A stretch of DNA of 64,000 nucleotides from Bacillota bacterium (GCA_017889625.1 JAGGAD010000016.1:1-64000), one strand, 5' to 3'; shown: positions 17,695-26,754, counted from the stretch's first letter. The notes: generated from the letters alone by a model not told the origin. Numbers and translations are program-made.

Positions 17695-18141
17695 TCACCC
17701 GTACAAATCCACCAGCATTCCCCTAATAGCATCAACCTTTGCCAAAATATTAAGCTGACGTTCCTGGCCAACCCGCACGTCTTCTGCTAAACCAGTTAAG
17801 TGTTTATCAATTTCCTTAATCACAGAGTATAGTTTTTGCCGTCCTTGCCGATCCCAGCCAACATCCGATTGGACAATATACGCCTGACTGACCACTTCAC
17901 CCAAAAATCCGCGCACTAATTCTCGATAGGCCTTTAGTTCGGAATACGTAGGTACGTCTCCCAACCGTTTACCTTGAGAATCAAGTTTCTCCAATAGAGC
18001 ATTCAGCCGCTCTTTGGACATCGCCTCCTGATTCTTTACCAGTTCTGAGGTGAAAAGATTACTTGAACCTTCAGGTTTACCAGTAACTTCACGATCAGTA
18101 ATAGGTTTTGCCCCCATCGATCGCAAATTGTTAATCTTCAT
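17695..18141 (-). CDS. yaaR: YaaR (DUF327) protein
   Basis: A 148-residue helical protein of the DUF327/YaaR family. Typical segments are LLEKLDSQGKRLGDVPTYSE (about 49-68), YRELVRGFLGEVVSQAY and DRQGRQKLYSVIKEID. No enzymatic motif or membrane segment is visible. The function is not established. It is always found between tmk/darA and holB in this synteny block. It overlaps tmk by eleven bases. The c-di-AMP receptor gene darA (yaaQ), which normally separates tmk from yaaR, is missing. Confidence 0.88.
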   Translation of the reverse strand: MKINNLRSMGAKPITDREVTGKPEGSSNLFTSELVKNQEAMSKERLNALLEKLDSQGKRLGDVPTYSELKAYRELVRGFLGEVVSQAYIVQSDVGWDRQGRQKLYSVIKEIDKHLTGLAEDVRVGQERQLNILAKVDAIRGMLVDLYG

Positions 18142-18772
18142 GTCCAGCCCCCTCGACTAAAAACTTCTCGACAATTCCCACTACTTTCTGATGCACTTCA
18201 GAAATATCAATACCAGAAGGCACTACCTTTATCCGCTGCGGCTCAGCAGCAGCCCTATCTAAAAAGCCCTGCCTCACCGCTAAATGGAACGCATAGTTTT
18301 CCTGTTCAATTCGATCATGACCACCGCGTCCAGCCAGTCGCTTGCTCAAAAGACGTACCTCTCCATCAAGCAGAATGGTAAGATCGGGCGTAACCCCCTG
18401 CGCCGCAAAATCATTAATCATCGCAAGATCTTTCCCATTAAGCTTTCTAGCCGCCCCTTGGTAAACTATCGTCGAATCAGCAAATCGATCGGAAATTACC
18501 ACTTCGCCACCAGCTAAAGCCGGTACGATTACCTCACTGACATGTTGAGCTCTATCCGCCATATATAGCAATGCTTCCGTCCTAGCGCTCATCCCCTTGT
18601 GCGCCGGGTCAAGCAATAAGTTTCTTATCTTGCCACCAATAGCCGTGCCTCCGGGTTCCCTGGTACACCGCACCTTCATGCCTTTTTGTTTAAAATATTT
18701 AGCTAAAAGATTAAGTTGAGTAGTTTTTCCGACACCATCAGGCCCTTCAAAAGTTATAAAAAATCCTGACAT
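18131..18772 (-). CDS. tmk: Thymidylate kinase
   Basis: A 213-residue kinase converting dTMP to dTDP. The P-loop is FEGPDGVGKTTQ (about 6-17), the DR motif is DRFADSTIVYQGAARKLNG (about 92-110), and the lid region has RLAGRGGHDRIE. The ATG at 18772 overlaps the stop of the upstream decarboxylase gene as TAATG, so the two are coupled. Normal length. Confidence 0.96.
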   Translation of the reverse strand: MSGFFITFEGPDGVGKTTQLNLLAKYFKQKGMKVRCTREPGGTAIGGKIRNLLLDPAHKGMSARTEALLYMADRAQHVSEVIVPALAGGEVVISDRFADSTIVYQGAARKLNGKDLAMINDFAAQGVTPDLTILLDGEVRLLSKRLAGRGGHDRIEQENYAFHLAVRQGFLDRAAAEPQRIKVVPSGIDISEVHQKVVGIVEKFLVEGAGHED

Positions 18773-20247
18773 TATTCCACCACTTTGACAGTCTGTAAAA
18801 GGTAGTCCTCGGGTCCGGAAATATGGAGACCCGCATCCTGCAACTGACGACAATATTCAATAGCATCCTGAGAAATTCGTTCACCCGGACACAACAGCGG
18901 TATTCCAGGTGGATAAAATGTGATAATTTCAGCACATATCTTATTAGCAGCTTCAACAAAAGGTACTTTCCGCGTCTGCCCAAATAATGCTTGCCGCGGC
19001 GACAAAACCTGTTCCGGCATCTCCGGATGCTCGATCATACTGTAAACGTCGTCCACCGCAGAAAAGTCATTTTTACCGCCATATTTTAAGGCCATATCCC
19101 GAAGCGAATCTACAAGAATACGTACTTCTTTCTCGCCATCGCCTAACGTAATCAAAAATAATACATTATACATATCTGATAGCTCTACTTGTACCTGATA
19201 GTCATGACGCAAAATACGCTCTACTTCAGCACCTTTCAAGCCAAGCCCTTTTACCGTCACCGTTACTTTTGTAGGATCTAAGCTGTACACACCCGGATTT
19301 CCTATCTTTTCCTGACCAAAACAGTATAATCCAGGAATACGGTTGATTTCATCCCTTACCCACTTCGATAAAGCTACCGCTTTATTAACAAGTTGACGTC
19401 CCTCGGTTGCCATCTGCATCCGAGCAACATCAAGCGATGCTAATAATATGTAATTTGGGCTGGTGGACTGAACCAATTGCAACATCGCCTTAAGTCGCGG
19501 TACATTAATTCGCTCCGACCTACAATGGAGAATCGAGCACTGAGTCATGGCACCAATAATTTTATGAGTACTTTGCGCACACATATCCGCTCCGGCATCC
19601 AACGCCTGAACAGGCAAACCGTCACCGAATTTAAGATGCGGCCCATGCGCTTCATCCACTAAAACGGCCATGCCGTGCTTATGGACAATATCAACAATAC
19701 ACTTTAAATCAGTTGCCACACCATAGTAAGTCGGATTTATTATCAACACCCCTTTTGCATCAGGATGCTCTTTAATAGCTTTTTCTACTGCCTGCGGCGT
19801 AACTCCCATAGTTAGCCCCAATTCCATGTCAATCTCTGGATGAATAAATACGGGCATAGCACCACTCAAAATAATCCCACCAATAATTGACCGGTGGGCA
19901 TTCCGCGGTACAATAATCTTATCTCCAGGTCCGGCAATAGTTAAAATCATGGCATATATACCACCAGTTGTCCCATTTACAACAAAAAAGCTGTGTTCGG
20001 CACCATAAAGATTAGCCGCTAAATCCTGGGCCTCTTTGATACAGCCATGAGGTTCATGCAAATCATCCAATTCAGCCATCAATGCTAAGTCAAGTGCTAA
20101 CGCTTCTTTTGGTACAACACTTTTCAGCCTTGCGTGCATTCCCTTTCCCTGTTTATGGCCTGGTGTATGAAATGGTACAACTCCATCAGCTACGTAATTA
20201 TTCATTGCTGCAAGCAACGGCGTATCCGCCTGGTCTAAAACGCGCAA
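18772..20247 (-). CDS. PLP-dependent Orn/Lys/Arg decarboxylase (YaaO/SpeA type)
   Basis: A protein of about 491 residues of the fold-I decarboxylase family. It has VPFHTPGHKQGKG near residue 27, DEAHGPHLKFGDG in the core, and the PLP-lysine motif STHKIIGAMTQ (about 224). The C-terminal domain is complete. It decarboxylates arginine, lysine or ornithine to the polyamine precursor; the substrate cannot be read from motifs. It is the first gene of the unit and matches yaaO of Bacillus in place. The start is one of two TTG codons at 20250 or 20247 after GGAGGTGG; the second has better spacing. A second, unrelated decarboxylase of fold III lies at 43.9 kb. Confidence 0.88.
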   Translation of the reverse strand: MRVLDQADTPLLAAMNNYVADGVVPFHTPGHKQGKGMHARLKSVVPKEALALDLALMAELDDLHEPHGCIKEAQDLAANLYGAEHSFFVVNGTTGGIYAMILTIAGPGDKIIVPRNAHRSIIGGIILSGAMPVFIHPEIDMELGLTMGVTPQAVEKAIKEHPDAKGVLIINPTYYGVATDLKCIVDIVHKHGMAVLVDEAHGPHLKFGDGLPVQALDAGADMCAQSTHKIIGAMTQCSILHCRSERINVPRLKAMLQLVQSTSPNYILLASLDVARMQMATEGRQLVNKAVALSKWVRDEINRIPGLYCFGQEKIGNPGVYSLDPTKVTVTVKGLGLKGAEVERILRHDYQVQVELSDMYNVLFLITLGDGEKEVRILVDSLRDMALKYGGKNDFSAVDDVYSMIEHPEMPEQVLSPRQALFGQTRKVPFVEAANKICAEIITFYPPGIPLLCPGERISQDAIEYCRQLQDAGLHISGPEDYLLQTVKVVE

Positions 20248-20420
20248 CAATTCCACCTCCAAATATATAGTGGGTAAATTATTCCTTATGTGCTATTATT
20301 TCCTAAATACGTCGATTCATTAGAACAAATCTTTCACTAATTGTATCACAGCACTACCAGCTAAACAATAAAGGAAATTTGCTACTTCTTCTACTATAAT
20401 CTACTATTATTTCCAATAAA

Positions 20421-20454
20421 GGCTGTCAAAAAACGTTAACGTTTTTTGACAGCC
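20421..20454. terminator. Perfect 34-base palindrome, terminator of the permease gene
   Basis: The two 17-base halves are exact inverted copies with no spacer; a run of six A and a run of six T lie inside the arms. It follows the permease stop by about 30 bases and could end transcription from that side. Confidence 0.65.
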
Positions 20455-20486
20455 CACAATAATCAACTTAAGCTTTTAAAATTTAA

Positions 20487-21872
20487 CTATTTTTTTCTGG
20501 CTACAAATTCGCTATGGTGCCGACTGTAACCAAAGTATACGGCTAAACCGACAACACACCAGACTCCAAAAAAGATAAAGGTATCTACCGGAAGATTAGT
20601 AATTAGATAGCCACAAAACAATACTCCTAACGTTGCCACCAGACCAACGGCAGGACATTTGAACGGTCTTACTACCTCAGGCTGAGTTTTACGAAGCACC
20701 AACACACCTAATGAAACCATACAGAAAGCAAATAGCGTTCCCATATTGCACAGTTGCGCGATAATATTGATCGGCAAAAGTCCACTTAAGATACACACAA
20801 CTATCCCCGTAATTACAGTAATTATATGCGGTGTTCCATACTTAGGATGAATTTTTACAAATTTTTTAGGAAGCATTCCATCCCGGGCCATCGCCAAAAA
20901 CACACGGGTTTGAGCATACATAAAAACTAATAAAACTGTAGTAATACCACAGATTGCCCCGATAGCCACTACCGCACTTCCAAAGTTCATACCAATAGCC
21001 CTAAGGGCAAACGCCACCGGTTCACTATTATTTAATGAAGAATACGGTACAATCCCAGTAAGAACCGCCGCTACCGCGATGTACAAAATAGTGCAAACCA
21101 CCAAGGAACCAATAATCCCAATCGGCAAATCCCGATTAGGATTTTTACATTCTTCTGCAGCTGTTGACACAGCATCAAAACCTACATATGAAAAAAATAC
21201 AATAGCTGCACCACTGGCAATACCGCCCAAACCAAACGGAAGAAACGGGCTCCAGTTAGCTGGATTAACATGTGAAGTTGCTAAAAATAAAAAGATTGCT
21301 ACACAAGCCACCTTAATAACTACTAAAACTTTATTCAAGGTTGCACTTTCTCTAGTCCCTAATACCAAAAGACAGGTTATACACACCACTATCAAAATCG
21401 CCGGGCCATTCAAAACTCCGCCATCAGCCGGCACGCTTGTCCACGCCACCGGAAACACAATGCCCACTGATTTTAATAACCCCACGACATATCCGGACCA
21501 ACCAACAGCTACCGTTGCAGCCCCCACCACATACTCACACACAAGAGCCCAACCAACAATAAAAGCCACTAGTTCTCCAAGCGACACATATGCAAAAGTA
21601 TACGCACTTCCGGCAACCGGCACCATCGCTGCCAATTCAGCATATGCCAACCCCGCAAAGCAACAGGCCAGTCCTGATAAAACAAATGACAGTACGATTC
21701 CCGGTCCAGCATATTTAGCAGCCGCGACACCGGTAAGTACAAAAATACCTGTGCCAATAATACAGCCAATTCCCAACAACACCAAATCCATTGCGCCTAA
21801 TGTCTTTTTTAGTTCCATTTTATTCGTTTTTTGCAAGATCAACGCAATATCTTTTGTACGAAAAAACACCAT
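20487..21872 (-). CDS. APC-family amino acid permease (cationic amino acid transporter type)
   Basis: About 461 residues with twelve or more hydrophobic segments. The APC substrate motif GIGCIIGTGIFVLTGVAAA lies near residues 33-51, followed by GPGIVLSFVLSGLACCFAGL. FFSYVGFDAVSTAAEECKNP (about 233-252) is the conserved intracellular loop of the YfnA/CAT group. It would import amino acids by proton symport or exchange across the inner membrane. Proximity to a polyamine-type decarboxylase hints at a basic amino acid, but that is inference. The ATG at 21872 has GGAGG at good spacing. Confidence 0.9.
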   Translation of the reverse strand: MVFFRTKDIALILQKTNKMELKKTLGAMDLVLLGIGCIIGTGIFVLTGVAAAKYAGPGIVLSFVLSGLACCFAGLAYAELAAMVPVAGSAYTFAYVSLGELVAFIVGWALVCEYVVGAATVAVGWSGYVVGLLKSVGIVFPVAWTSVPADGGVLNGPAILIVVCITCLLVLGTRESATLNKVLVVIKVACVAIFLFLATSHVNPANWSPFLPFGLGGIASGAAIVFFSYVGFDAVSTAAEECKNPNRDLPIGIIGSLVVCTILYIAVAAVLTGIVPYSSLNNSEPVAFALRAIGMNFGSAVVAIGAICGITTVLLVFMYAQTRVFLAMARDGMLPKKFVKIHPKYGTPHIITVITGIVVCILSGLLPINIIAQLCNMGTLFAFCMVSLGVLVLRKTQPEVVRPFKCPAVGLVATLGVLFCGYLITNLPVDTFIFFGVWCVVGLAVYFGYSRHHSEFVARKK

Positions 21873-21977
21873 CATACTCCTCCTTTCATTGTCCAATGTT
21901 TTCCATTATATCATTTAATTTCATTATTTAAAATAATGAAATGTTTTCTCTGCTATTATTATTCGATTATTCTGTAA

Positions 21978-22322
21978 TTAGTTGTAAGCAAACTCCAACT
22001 TATCCCCCATCCTTAATCCTGTAGCCGCCACGCTTCCAGCCGCCAATTCTACAACATAGTGGCTTTTCCTACACCACGCCATTTTCCCTGGTGCCAAATT
22101 AGCAACCACTTTTACCACTTGGTGATTAACATCAACAAATACTACATCAATTACGTAACGCATGCCAAATGTATGGACACTACTGCAAGGACAAATCACC
22201 AGTGCCATTTCTTCGTCTAGTCTGGCACTACCCAGCAATCCTTTTAATCTGGAAAAAAACGAATCTGCCACTTGCGCTTTGGGGACTAGCAGGCAATTTG
22301 CAGTAACATTTTTTATTTTCAT
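21978..22322 (-). CDS. DUF192 protein at the end of the Tad locus
   Basis: A 114-residue protein with the DUF192 pattern: ADSFFSRLKGLLG, then CSSVHTFGMRYVIDVVFVD (about 48-66) and KSHYVVELAAGSV. The family is small, beta-rich and of unknown role; many members are exported, but I see no signal peptide here. The ATG at 22322 is ten bases beyond the tadC stop, so it is the last gene of the Tad unit. Its repeated association with Tad or competence genes in other genomes suggests a link, unproven. Confidence 0.85.
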   Translation of the reverse strand: MKIKNVTANCLLVPKAQVADSFFSRLKGLLGSARLDEEMALVICPCSSVHTFGMRYVIDVVFVDVNHQVVKVVANLAPGKMAWCRKSHYVVELAAGSVAATGLRMGDKLEFAYN

Positions 22323-22332
22323 AGTCCCAACC

Positions 22333-23274
22333 TTACCTTTCTCCCAATGTTGTAATAATCCTAATAACCGCCGGCGCCAATAACACAATGAAAATCGGGG
22401 GAAAAATAAACATAACCAGCGGCACCAACATTTTTACCGGAGCTTTCATTGCTTTTTCCTGGGCGCGCTGACGGCGTTTTTCCCGCATTGATACTGATTG
22501 GACCCTGAGCACGTTGCCAATGCTCACCCCTAATTGATCAGCTTGCACCAAAGATGCGGTAAATAGCGCCAAATCCGGAACATCCGAACGTGCCCCTAAT
22601 GCACCGAGAGCATCCCGCCGGGGAATGCCAATCCTAATTTCTTGCAAAGCACGACCAAACTCTTCCACCAATGCCCCTTTCATTTTCTCGGACACTTTGG
22701 CCAGCGCACCATCAAAACCAAGCCCAGCTTCAACACTTACCGTCAAAAGATCAAGTACATCTGGTAGATCTTTTTGAATACTCGCTTTACGAAGATTAAT
22801 TTTACGTTGCAACAAGAGATATGGAATACTAACCCCTAAACTAAAAGCAATTAAAGAAAACCCAACGACTCTATTGGCTTGAGCACCAGCGGCCATCATC
22901 AATATCCAGGTGATTACCGGCAGTCCTAACGCCAAAAATACGCTTATTGCTAAAAATCCATCGGTGTTTAGACCGCCAAAACCTCCCGCTGAAGCCAATT
23001 TTTCCTCCGCCAGTCGCCGTATTGACAGCGGTGTCAGCCGAGCTAAAACCAAGCCAATACGGCCAGTCAAGGGTAATATAATTCTTTGTCCAAAAGGCTT
23101 AGCTAACGCTTCCTCAATGTCGGTTCGTAATTTTTCTTTATCATCAATTGCCTTTAATCGCATCGCCACCACTGCACGTTTACTAGTCATTGCCATCAAC
23201 ACCAAATAACTAATAATAAAGGCTGTTGCTCCCGCAACCATAGCTAATAATAGCACCATCCCCGTCACCCCCAT
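22333..23274 (-). CDS. tadC: TadC, Flp pilus inner-membrane platform protein
   Basis: A 313-residue type II secretion F-domain protein. A membrane segment at the N-terminus is followed by a soluble part, two membrane segments (about 105-150), the T2SSF domain with KDLPDVLDLLTVSVEAGLGF (about 168-187), and a last membrane pair near FIFPPIFIVLLAPAVI. With TadB it forms the platform on which the TadA ATPase acts. The start ATG directly abuts the tadA stop (TGAATG); an internal ATG at 23259 is an alternative. Confidence 0.92.
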   Translation of the reverse strand: MGVTGMVLLLAMVAGATAFIISYLVLMAMTSKRAVVAMRLKAIDDKEKLRTDIEEALAKPFGQRIILPLTGRIGLVLARLTPLSIRRLAEEKLASAGGFGGLNTDGFLAISVFLALGLPVITWILMMAAGAQANRVVGFSLIAFSLGVSIPYLLLQRKINLRKASIQKDLPDVLDLLTVSVEAGLGFDGALAKVSEKMKGALVEEFGRALQEIRIGIPRRDALGALGARSDVPDLALFTASLVQADQLGVSIGNVLRVQSVSMREKRRQRAQEKAMKAPVKMLVPLVMFIFPPIFIVLLAPAVIRIITTLGER

Positions 23275-24609
23275 TCACTTTACCCAAAAAATTTCATTAG
23301 GAACATTAATACCGTTAGCGGACAGCTTCTCAATAAATTTAGGTCTAATGCCGGTAGGCTTTAATCGCCCCGTTATTTTGCCCTGTTCATCCTTTCCGGT
23401 TGGTTCAAATATATAAATATCTTGCAAAGTGACTACGTCACCCTCCATGCCCTGTACTTCGGTTAAATGAGTAATCTTACGACTACCATCACGCAGTCGG
23501 CTTTGCTGCACAATAAGATCAACCGCCGATGCAATTTGTTCCCTTATTGCCCGTACCGGCAAATCCATCCCCGCCATTAACACCATCGTTTCCAGACGAC
23601 TAAGCATATCCCTTGGAGTGTTCGCGTGACCAGTAGTTAACGATCCGTCATGGCCAGTATTCATGGCCTGAAGCATGTCAAGAGCCTCCCCACTACGCAC
23701 CTCTCCGACAACAATACGGTCAGGACGCATCCGCAGCGAGTTACGCACAAGATCGCGCATCGCAATCGCTCCTTTACCCTCGATATTAGGCGATCTTGTC
23801 TCCAACGTCACTACATGGTCTTGTCTTAGCTGTATTTCAGCCGCATCTTCAATAGTTACAATCCGTTCATCAGCCGGAATAAACGACGATAATACATTCA
23901 AAGTAGTAGTCTTACCCGACCCCGTTCCTCCGGATACAACTATATTCAATTTACCTTCCACGCAAGCCCGGAGAAATTCCCCCATATCCTTGGTCAATGT
24001 TCCAAAATTAACCAAGTCGTTAACTGTCAACGGGTCTTTGGCAAACTTACGAATAGTAATACACGGTCCTTTTAATGCCAGCGGCGGTATAATAGCGTTA
24101 ACCCGCGACCCATCAGGCAAACGAGCATCAACCATTGGCGAACTTTCATCAATCCGCCGCCCCAGCGGAGCAACAATTTTTTCGATTACATGCATTATAT
24201 GAGCATCATCTCGAAACTGAATATCTGAAAGCACCAATTTACCCTTACGCTCAACATAAACCTGACTCGGACTATTTACCATGACTTCTGAAATAGACTC
24301 ATCTTTAAGCAACGGATCAATCGGACCATATCCCAACACTTCATCCACTAATTCGGCAATAACGCGAGCACGCTCAGTTTTCGGCACAGGCACTGCTTCT
24401 TCATCCATCACCAAATTGGCAATGCGAGCCACCGCTTCCTCCAACACCTTTTTGTTTTCTGTTATGCTCATTTCATCAACAAGTCGTTTATGAATACGAA
24501 CTTTAAGATTTTGATACGGATCAGTCTTAAAGGTATTAGCCGGTTTAGCCTTTTCCGCCCCGGTCGGCTCTACATTTTTTTGAGCTTCAAGCCGCTTTAA
24601 CAACGACAT
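23275..24609 (-). CDS. tadA: TadA/CpaF, Flp pilus assembly ATPase
   Basis: A 444-residue secretion ATPase. An N-terminal helical domain ends at about residue 75; the Walker A motif is VVSGGTGSGKTTTLN (about 222-236), the Asp box has IVTIEDAAEIQL and the Walker B region RPDRIVVGEVRSGEALDML (about 298-316). The His box GSLTTGHANTP is intact. It powers pilin extension from the inner membrane. GAGGG precedes the ATG. The gene is adjacent to tadC but separated from tadB by a kinase, the pilin and tadE, which is not the usual tadABC order. Confidence 0.95.
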   Translation of the reverse strand: MSLLKRLEAQKNVEPTGAEKAKPANTFKTDPYQNLKVRIHKRLVDEMSITENKKVLEEAVARIANLVMDEEAVPVPKTERARVIAELVDEVLGYGPIDPLLKDESISEVMVNSPSQVYVERKGKLVLSDIQFRDDAHIMHVIEKIVAPLGRRIDESSPMVDARLPDGSRVNAIIPPLALKGPCITIRKFAKDPLTVNDLVNFGTLTKDMGEFLRACVEGKLNIVVSGGTGSGKTTTLNVLSSFIPADERIVTIEDAAEIQLRQDHVVTLETRSPNIEGKGAIAMRDLVRNSLRMRPDRIVVGEVRSGEALDMLQAMNTGHDGSLTTGHANTPRDMLSRLETMVLMAGMDLPVRAIREQIASAVDLIVQQSRLRDGSRKITHLTEVQGMEGDVVTLQDIYIFEPTGKDEQGKITGRLKPTGIRPKFIEKLSANGINVPNEIFWVK

Positions 24610-24709
24610 CGCTTATCCCTCATTTAACAGTTTTTACACTATAGGCCTCATAAAAAGTGTCACTTGCTGTCTTAAAACACTGCTTATCCTCATTAGCACC
24701 GCGCCCCTT

Positions 24710-25108
24710 CTACTCGACCCTCATTACTGCGGTACCCGTGGCATTATAAGTAGCTGATTTGAAAAACTGACTAATTACCGGCGTAACAATTGTTATCGGC
24801 TTAGTCACTGTCACCGTCACATTTTGTCCACTAACTCTGGCCGAAGGAGTTACTACTACGGTAAGGTTAGTTGTACCAATACTTGCAACCGCTTGATTGA
24901 CGGTGCCAAGCACGGTAACATCGCTCCCGCCAACTGCCGCTGATCTGGCACCTTCCCTAGCGGCGGCAGTTACCACCAATGTCTGGTTAAATATTCTTCC
25001 GCACTCCATAATCCCCATCAGCAATAAGATTAATAACGGGGCTATGAGCGCGAACTCAACCAGCGATTGACCCCGATTATTTTTAATGCTATGTATCACC
25101 AATCGCAC
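24710..25108 (-). CDS. tadE: TadE-like minor pilin
   Basis: A 132-residue pseudopilin. The prepilin-like segment reads NNRGQSLVEFALIAPLLILL (residues 10-29), with the Gly-Gln cleavage neighbourhood and Glu at the fifth position of the mature form. The rest is a beta-rich, Thr/Val-rich domain. It starts at GTG behind AGAGGGG. TadE-type proteins are minor components of Flp pili and need a prepilin peptidase, which is not encoded in the window. Confidence 0.9.
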   Translation of the reverse strand: MRLVIHSIKNNRGQSLVEFALIAPLLILLLMGIMECGRIFNQTLVVTAAAREGARSAAVGGSDVTVLGTVNQAVASIGTTNLTVVVTPSARVSGQNVTVTVTKPITIVTPVISQFFKSATYNATGTAVMRVE

Positions 25109-25126
25109 GCCAATCCCCTCTTATAA

Positions 25127-25161
25127 GAAATCCCCCCTGATTACATTTCAGGAGGGATTTC
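25127..25161 (-). terminator. Hairpin between the flp pilin gene and tadE
   Basis: Fourteen-base arms (25127-25140 and 25148-25161) pair with one mismatch, 14 bases after the flp stop. The T run after it on the minus strand is weak (TTTCTTAT). It could stabilise the pilin mRNA and lower downstream expression, as is common for major pilins. Confidence 0.6.
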
Positions 25162-25174
25162 CTTTTTAGTCAAA

Positions 25175-25342
25175 TTAGCCGCCCAACGCCGTAACAATTG
25201 TTTGAAACTTAGTGGTCAACTGTGTACCCATACTGGTTAAGAGGCCCACCACAACCACAGCTACCAGACCAAGAATCAACCCATACTCTACCATCCCTTG
25301 TCCCTTTTGATTGCGGAGAGTGCGAAGCATTGCTTTTATCAT
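25175..25342 (-). CDS. flp: Flp/Fap-type IVb major pilin
   Basis: A 55-residue prepilin. The sequence has a short basic leader (MIKAMLRTLRNQK), then the cleavage region GQGMVEYGLILGLVAVVVVG with the diagnostic Glu-Tyr pair of Flp pilins, and a short polar tail ending TIVTALGG. The ATG at 25342 lies eight bases after AGGGAGG. It would be the main structural subunit of the pilus built by the surrounding Tad proteins. A longer open frame overlaps it in another register but encodes nothing pilin-like. It has its own -10 element and an array of direct repeats upstream. Confidence 0.93.
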   Translation of the reverse strand: MIKAMLRTLRNQKGQGMVEYGLILGLVAVVVVGLLTSMGTQLTTKFQTIVTALGG

Positions 25343-25390
25343 TTACTTTTCCTCCCTGATTGGTAGTTTTGAAGTTCCTTTTCTGACTCA

Positions 25391-25396
25391 ATTATA
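25391..25396 (-). promoter_or_regulatory. -10 element (TATAAT) of the flp gene
   Basis: A perfect minus-strand TATAAT lies 49 bases before the flp start. At the expected -35 position no good TTGACA is present, which would fit an activator-dependent promoter using the repeats just upstream. Confidence 0.6.
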
Positions 25397-25429
25397 CTAT
25401 TCAGCAGTGCTTCTCTGCATCGTCCACAA

Positions 25430-25516
25430 GTCTCATTACAGCTAGGCGTATGGTCTTATTTCACACTAGGGTTTTAGTCTCATTTCAATTGGGGTCATTG
25501 TCCTACTACAGCCGGG
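25430..25516 (-). repeat. Four phased direct repeats upstream of flp
   Basis: On the plus strand the units begin GTCYTAYTWCA or close and end in a G run: 25430-25446, 25453-25471, 25477-25494 and 25500-25516. Their starts are 23, 24 and 23 bases apart. On the minus strand the consensus is about CCYNRNTGNARTRRGAC. The distal unit lies inside the 3' end of the kinase gene. The spacing and the weak -35 suggest binding sites for an activator of pilin transcription. Confidence 0.6.
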
Positions 25517-26649
25517 CGGTTTAACGGCACTTTGATATAAACCTTTGTTCCTTTCCCCTTCGCTGTCTTTATCTCGAATGAGCCTTCTAAAAGTTCAATA
25601 CGTTCCTGAATCCCCATAATTCCAAAGCTTTCCTTGCCGCCTTTGTCTCCACTGATATCAAACCCTTGACCATCATCTTCAACTATCACCGCTACCGATT
25701 CCCGACAAATATCAATTCTAACTATTGCCGAATTAGCCTTCGCATGCTTCTCAATATTATTCAGCGCCTCTTGAATAATGCGAAACAACCCAACTTCAAA
25801 ATGCGGCTCCAGCCGTTTTTCTTCTCCCATGACTCTAAGCTCAGTAAACATATTGGTGCGCTCTTTCAATGTCTCGAGCAGTCGCCGGATTGTCGGCACC
25901 AAACCTAAATCATCAAGCGTCATTGGCCTCAGACCAAAAATTATTTGGCGCGTTTCTTTAAGTACTGCCCGAACTTGCACTTGTAAACTTTTTAATTCCG
26001 CTTTAGCTTTGACGACATCATTATCCATAATCCGTTCACACACTTCTGCCCTAAATACTACATTGGCCATAGCTTGAGCCGGACCATCGTGTATTTCCCG
26101 CGCAACCCGGCGTCGTTCTTCCTCCTGAGCCTTGATAATTCGTGAAGCTAACATCTGGCGTTGCTGAAACGACTCAATGTTGTTAAGCACCGCTTCCATA
26201 TGATTTCCCAAAAAGCCCAGAGCCGCTCCCACTTGGGTCACCAATCCCTCGGCTCGTTCGAGAGTCTCTTTAAGGTTTTTCAGGCGAATTTCAAGGTTAT
26301 CCCGTTGAAGGCGAAGATTTTTCTCCTGTTCACGAGTAACCGCCAAGCTAATGCGCAGCGATTCTACCTCTTGGTACGCTAGGCGCATATCCTCTTCGGT
26401 ATAAAGTTTAAAATTACGATGAACCTCAGACAAACGCAGCCGCGCCTGTCGTTCCCTTTTCTCGGTTTCATCGACTTTTAAAATAATATTACCGGCTTCC
26501 TGTTTAACCCGTTCTAAATCCCGTTTTACATTCTCCATTTCAGTTCGAGCGGCTTCATATATTTCAAAAATTTGCGTCTTACCATTTTCTACTGCAGCAA
26601 TAGTTTGTTTAATAATTTTATCAAGAATCTTTACATTTAATGTTTGCAT
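25495..26649 (-). CDS. DegS-like cytoplasmic sensor histidine kinase inside the Tad locus
   Basis: A 384-residue kinase without membrane segments. Residues about 20-150 form a long charged coiled coil. The HisKA_3 dimerisation domain has the phospho-His in REIHDGPAQAMANVVFRAE (about 185-203), and the HATPase_c domain has RIIQEALNNIEKHAKA, VEDDGQGFD and SFGIMGIQERIELLEG. This is the DegS/NarL-partner type. Its expected NarL-like response regulator is not adjacent; the only receiver domain nearby is fused to TadZ, two genes upstream. It is in the same transcription direction as the Tad genes. Confidence 0.9.
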   Translation of the reverse strand: MQTLNVKILDKIIKQTIAAVENGKTQIFEIYEAARTEMENVKRDLERVKQEAGNIILKVDETEKRERQARLRLSEVHRNFKLYTEEDMRLAYQEVESLRISLAVTREQEKNLRLQRDNLEIRLKNLKETLERAEGLVTQVGAALGFLGNHMEAVLNNIESFQQRQMLASRIIKAQEEERRRVAREIHDGPAQAMANVVFRAEVCERIMDNDVVKAKAELKSLQVQVRAVLKETRQIIFGLRPMTLDDLGLVPTIRRLLETLKERTNMFTELRVMGEEKRLEPHFEVGLFRIIQEALNNIEKHAKANSAIVRIDICRESVAVIVEDDGQGFDISGDKGGKESFGIMGIQERIELLEGSFEIKTAKGKGTKVYIKVPLNRPAVVGQ

Positions 26650-26754
26650 TTTTCGTCACCTTTAAACTGCTTTTACAATTTGATTCGCCAGTCTAGATTC
26701 TTTCCCTGCTATGTAAAAATTGGACTTACCAAAAAAAAATCGAGCTTTCGCTCG

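Noticed and set aside
21079-21918. A plus-strand open frame of 279 codons
   Set aside because: It runs antisense to the amino-acid permease gene, is dominated by Pro, Thr and Ala as expected from a reversed membrane-protein gene, and has no ribosome site.
23675-24202. A plus-strand open frame of 175 codons
   Set aside because: It is antisense to the core of tadA, Ser/Arg rich without domain pattern; an artefact of codon bias.
25209-25391. A 60-codon minus-strand frame near the Tad pilin
   Set aside because: It overlaps the flp gene in another register. The flp frame has the ribosome site and the GQGMVEYG prepilin motif; the longer frame has no recognisable content.
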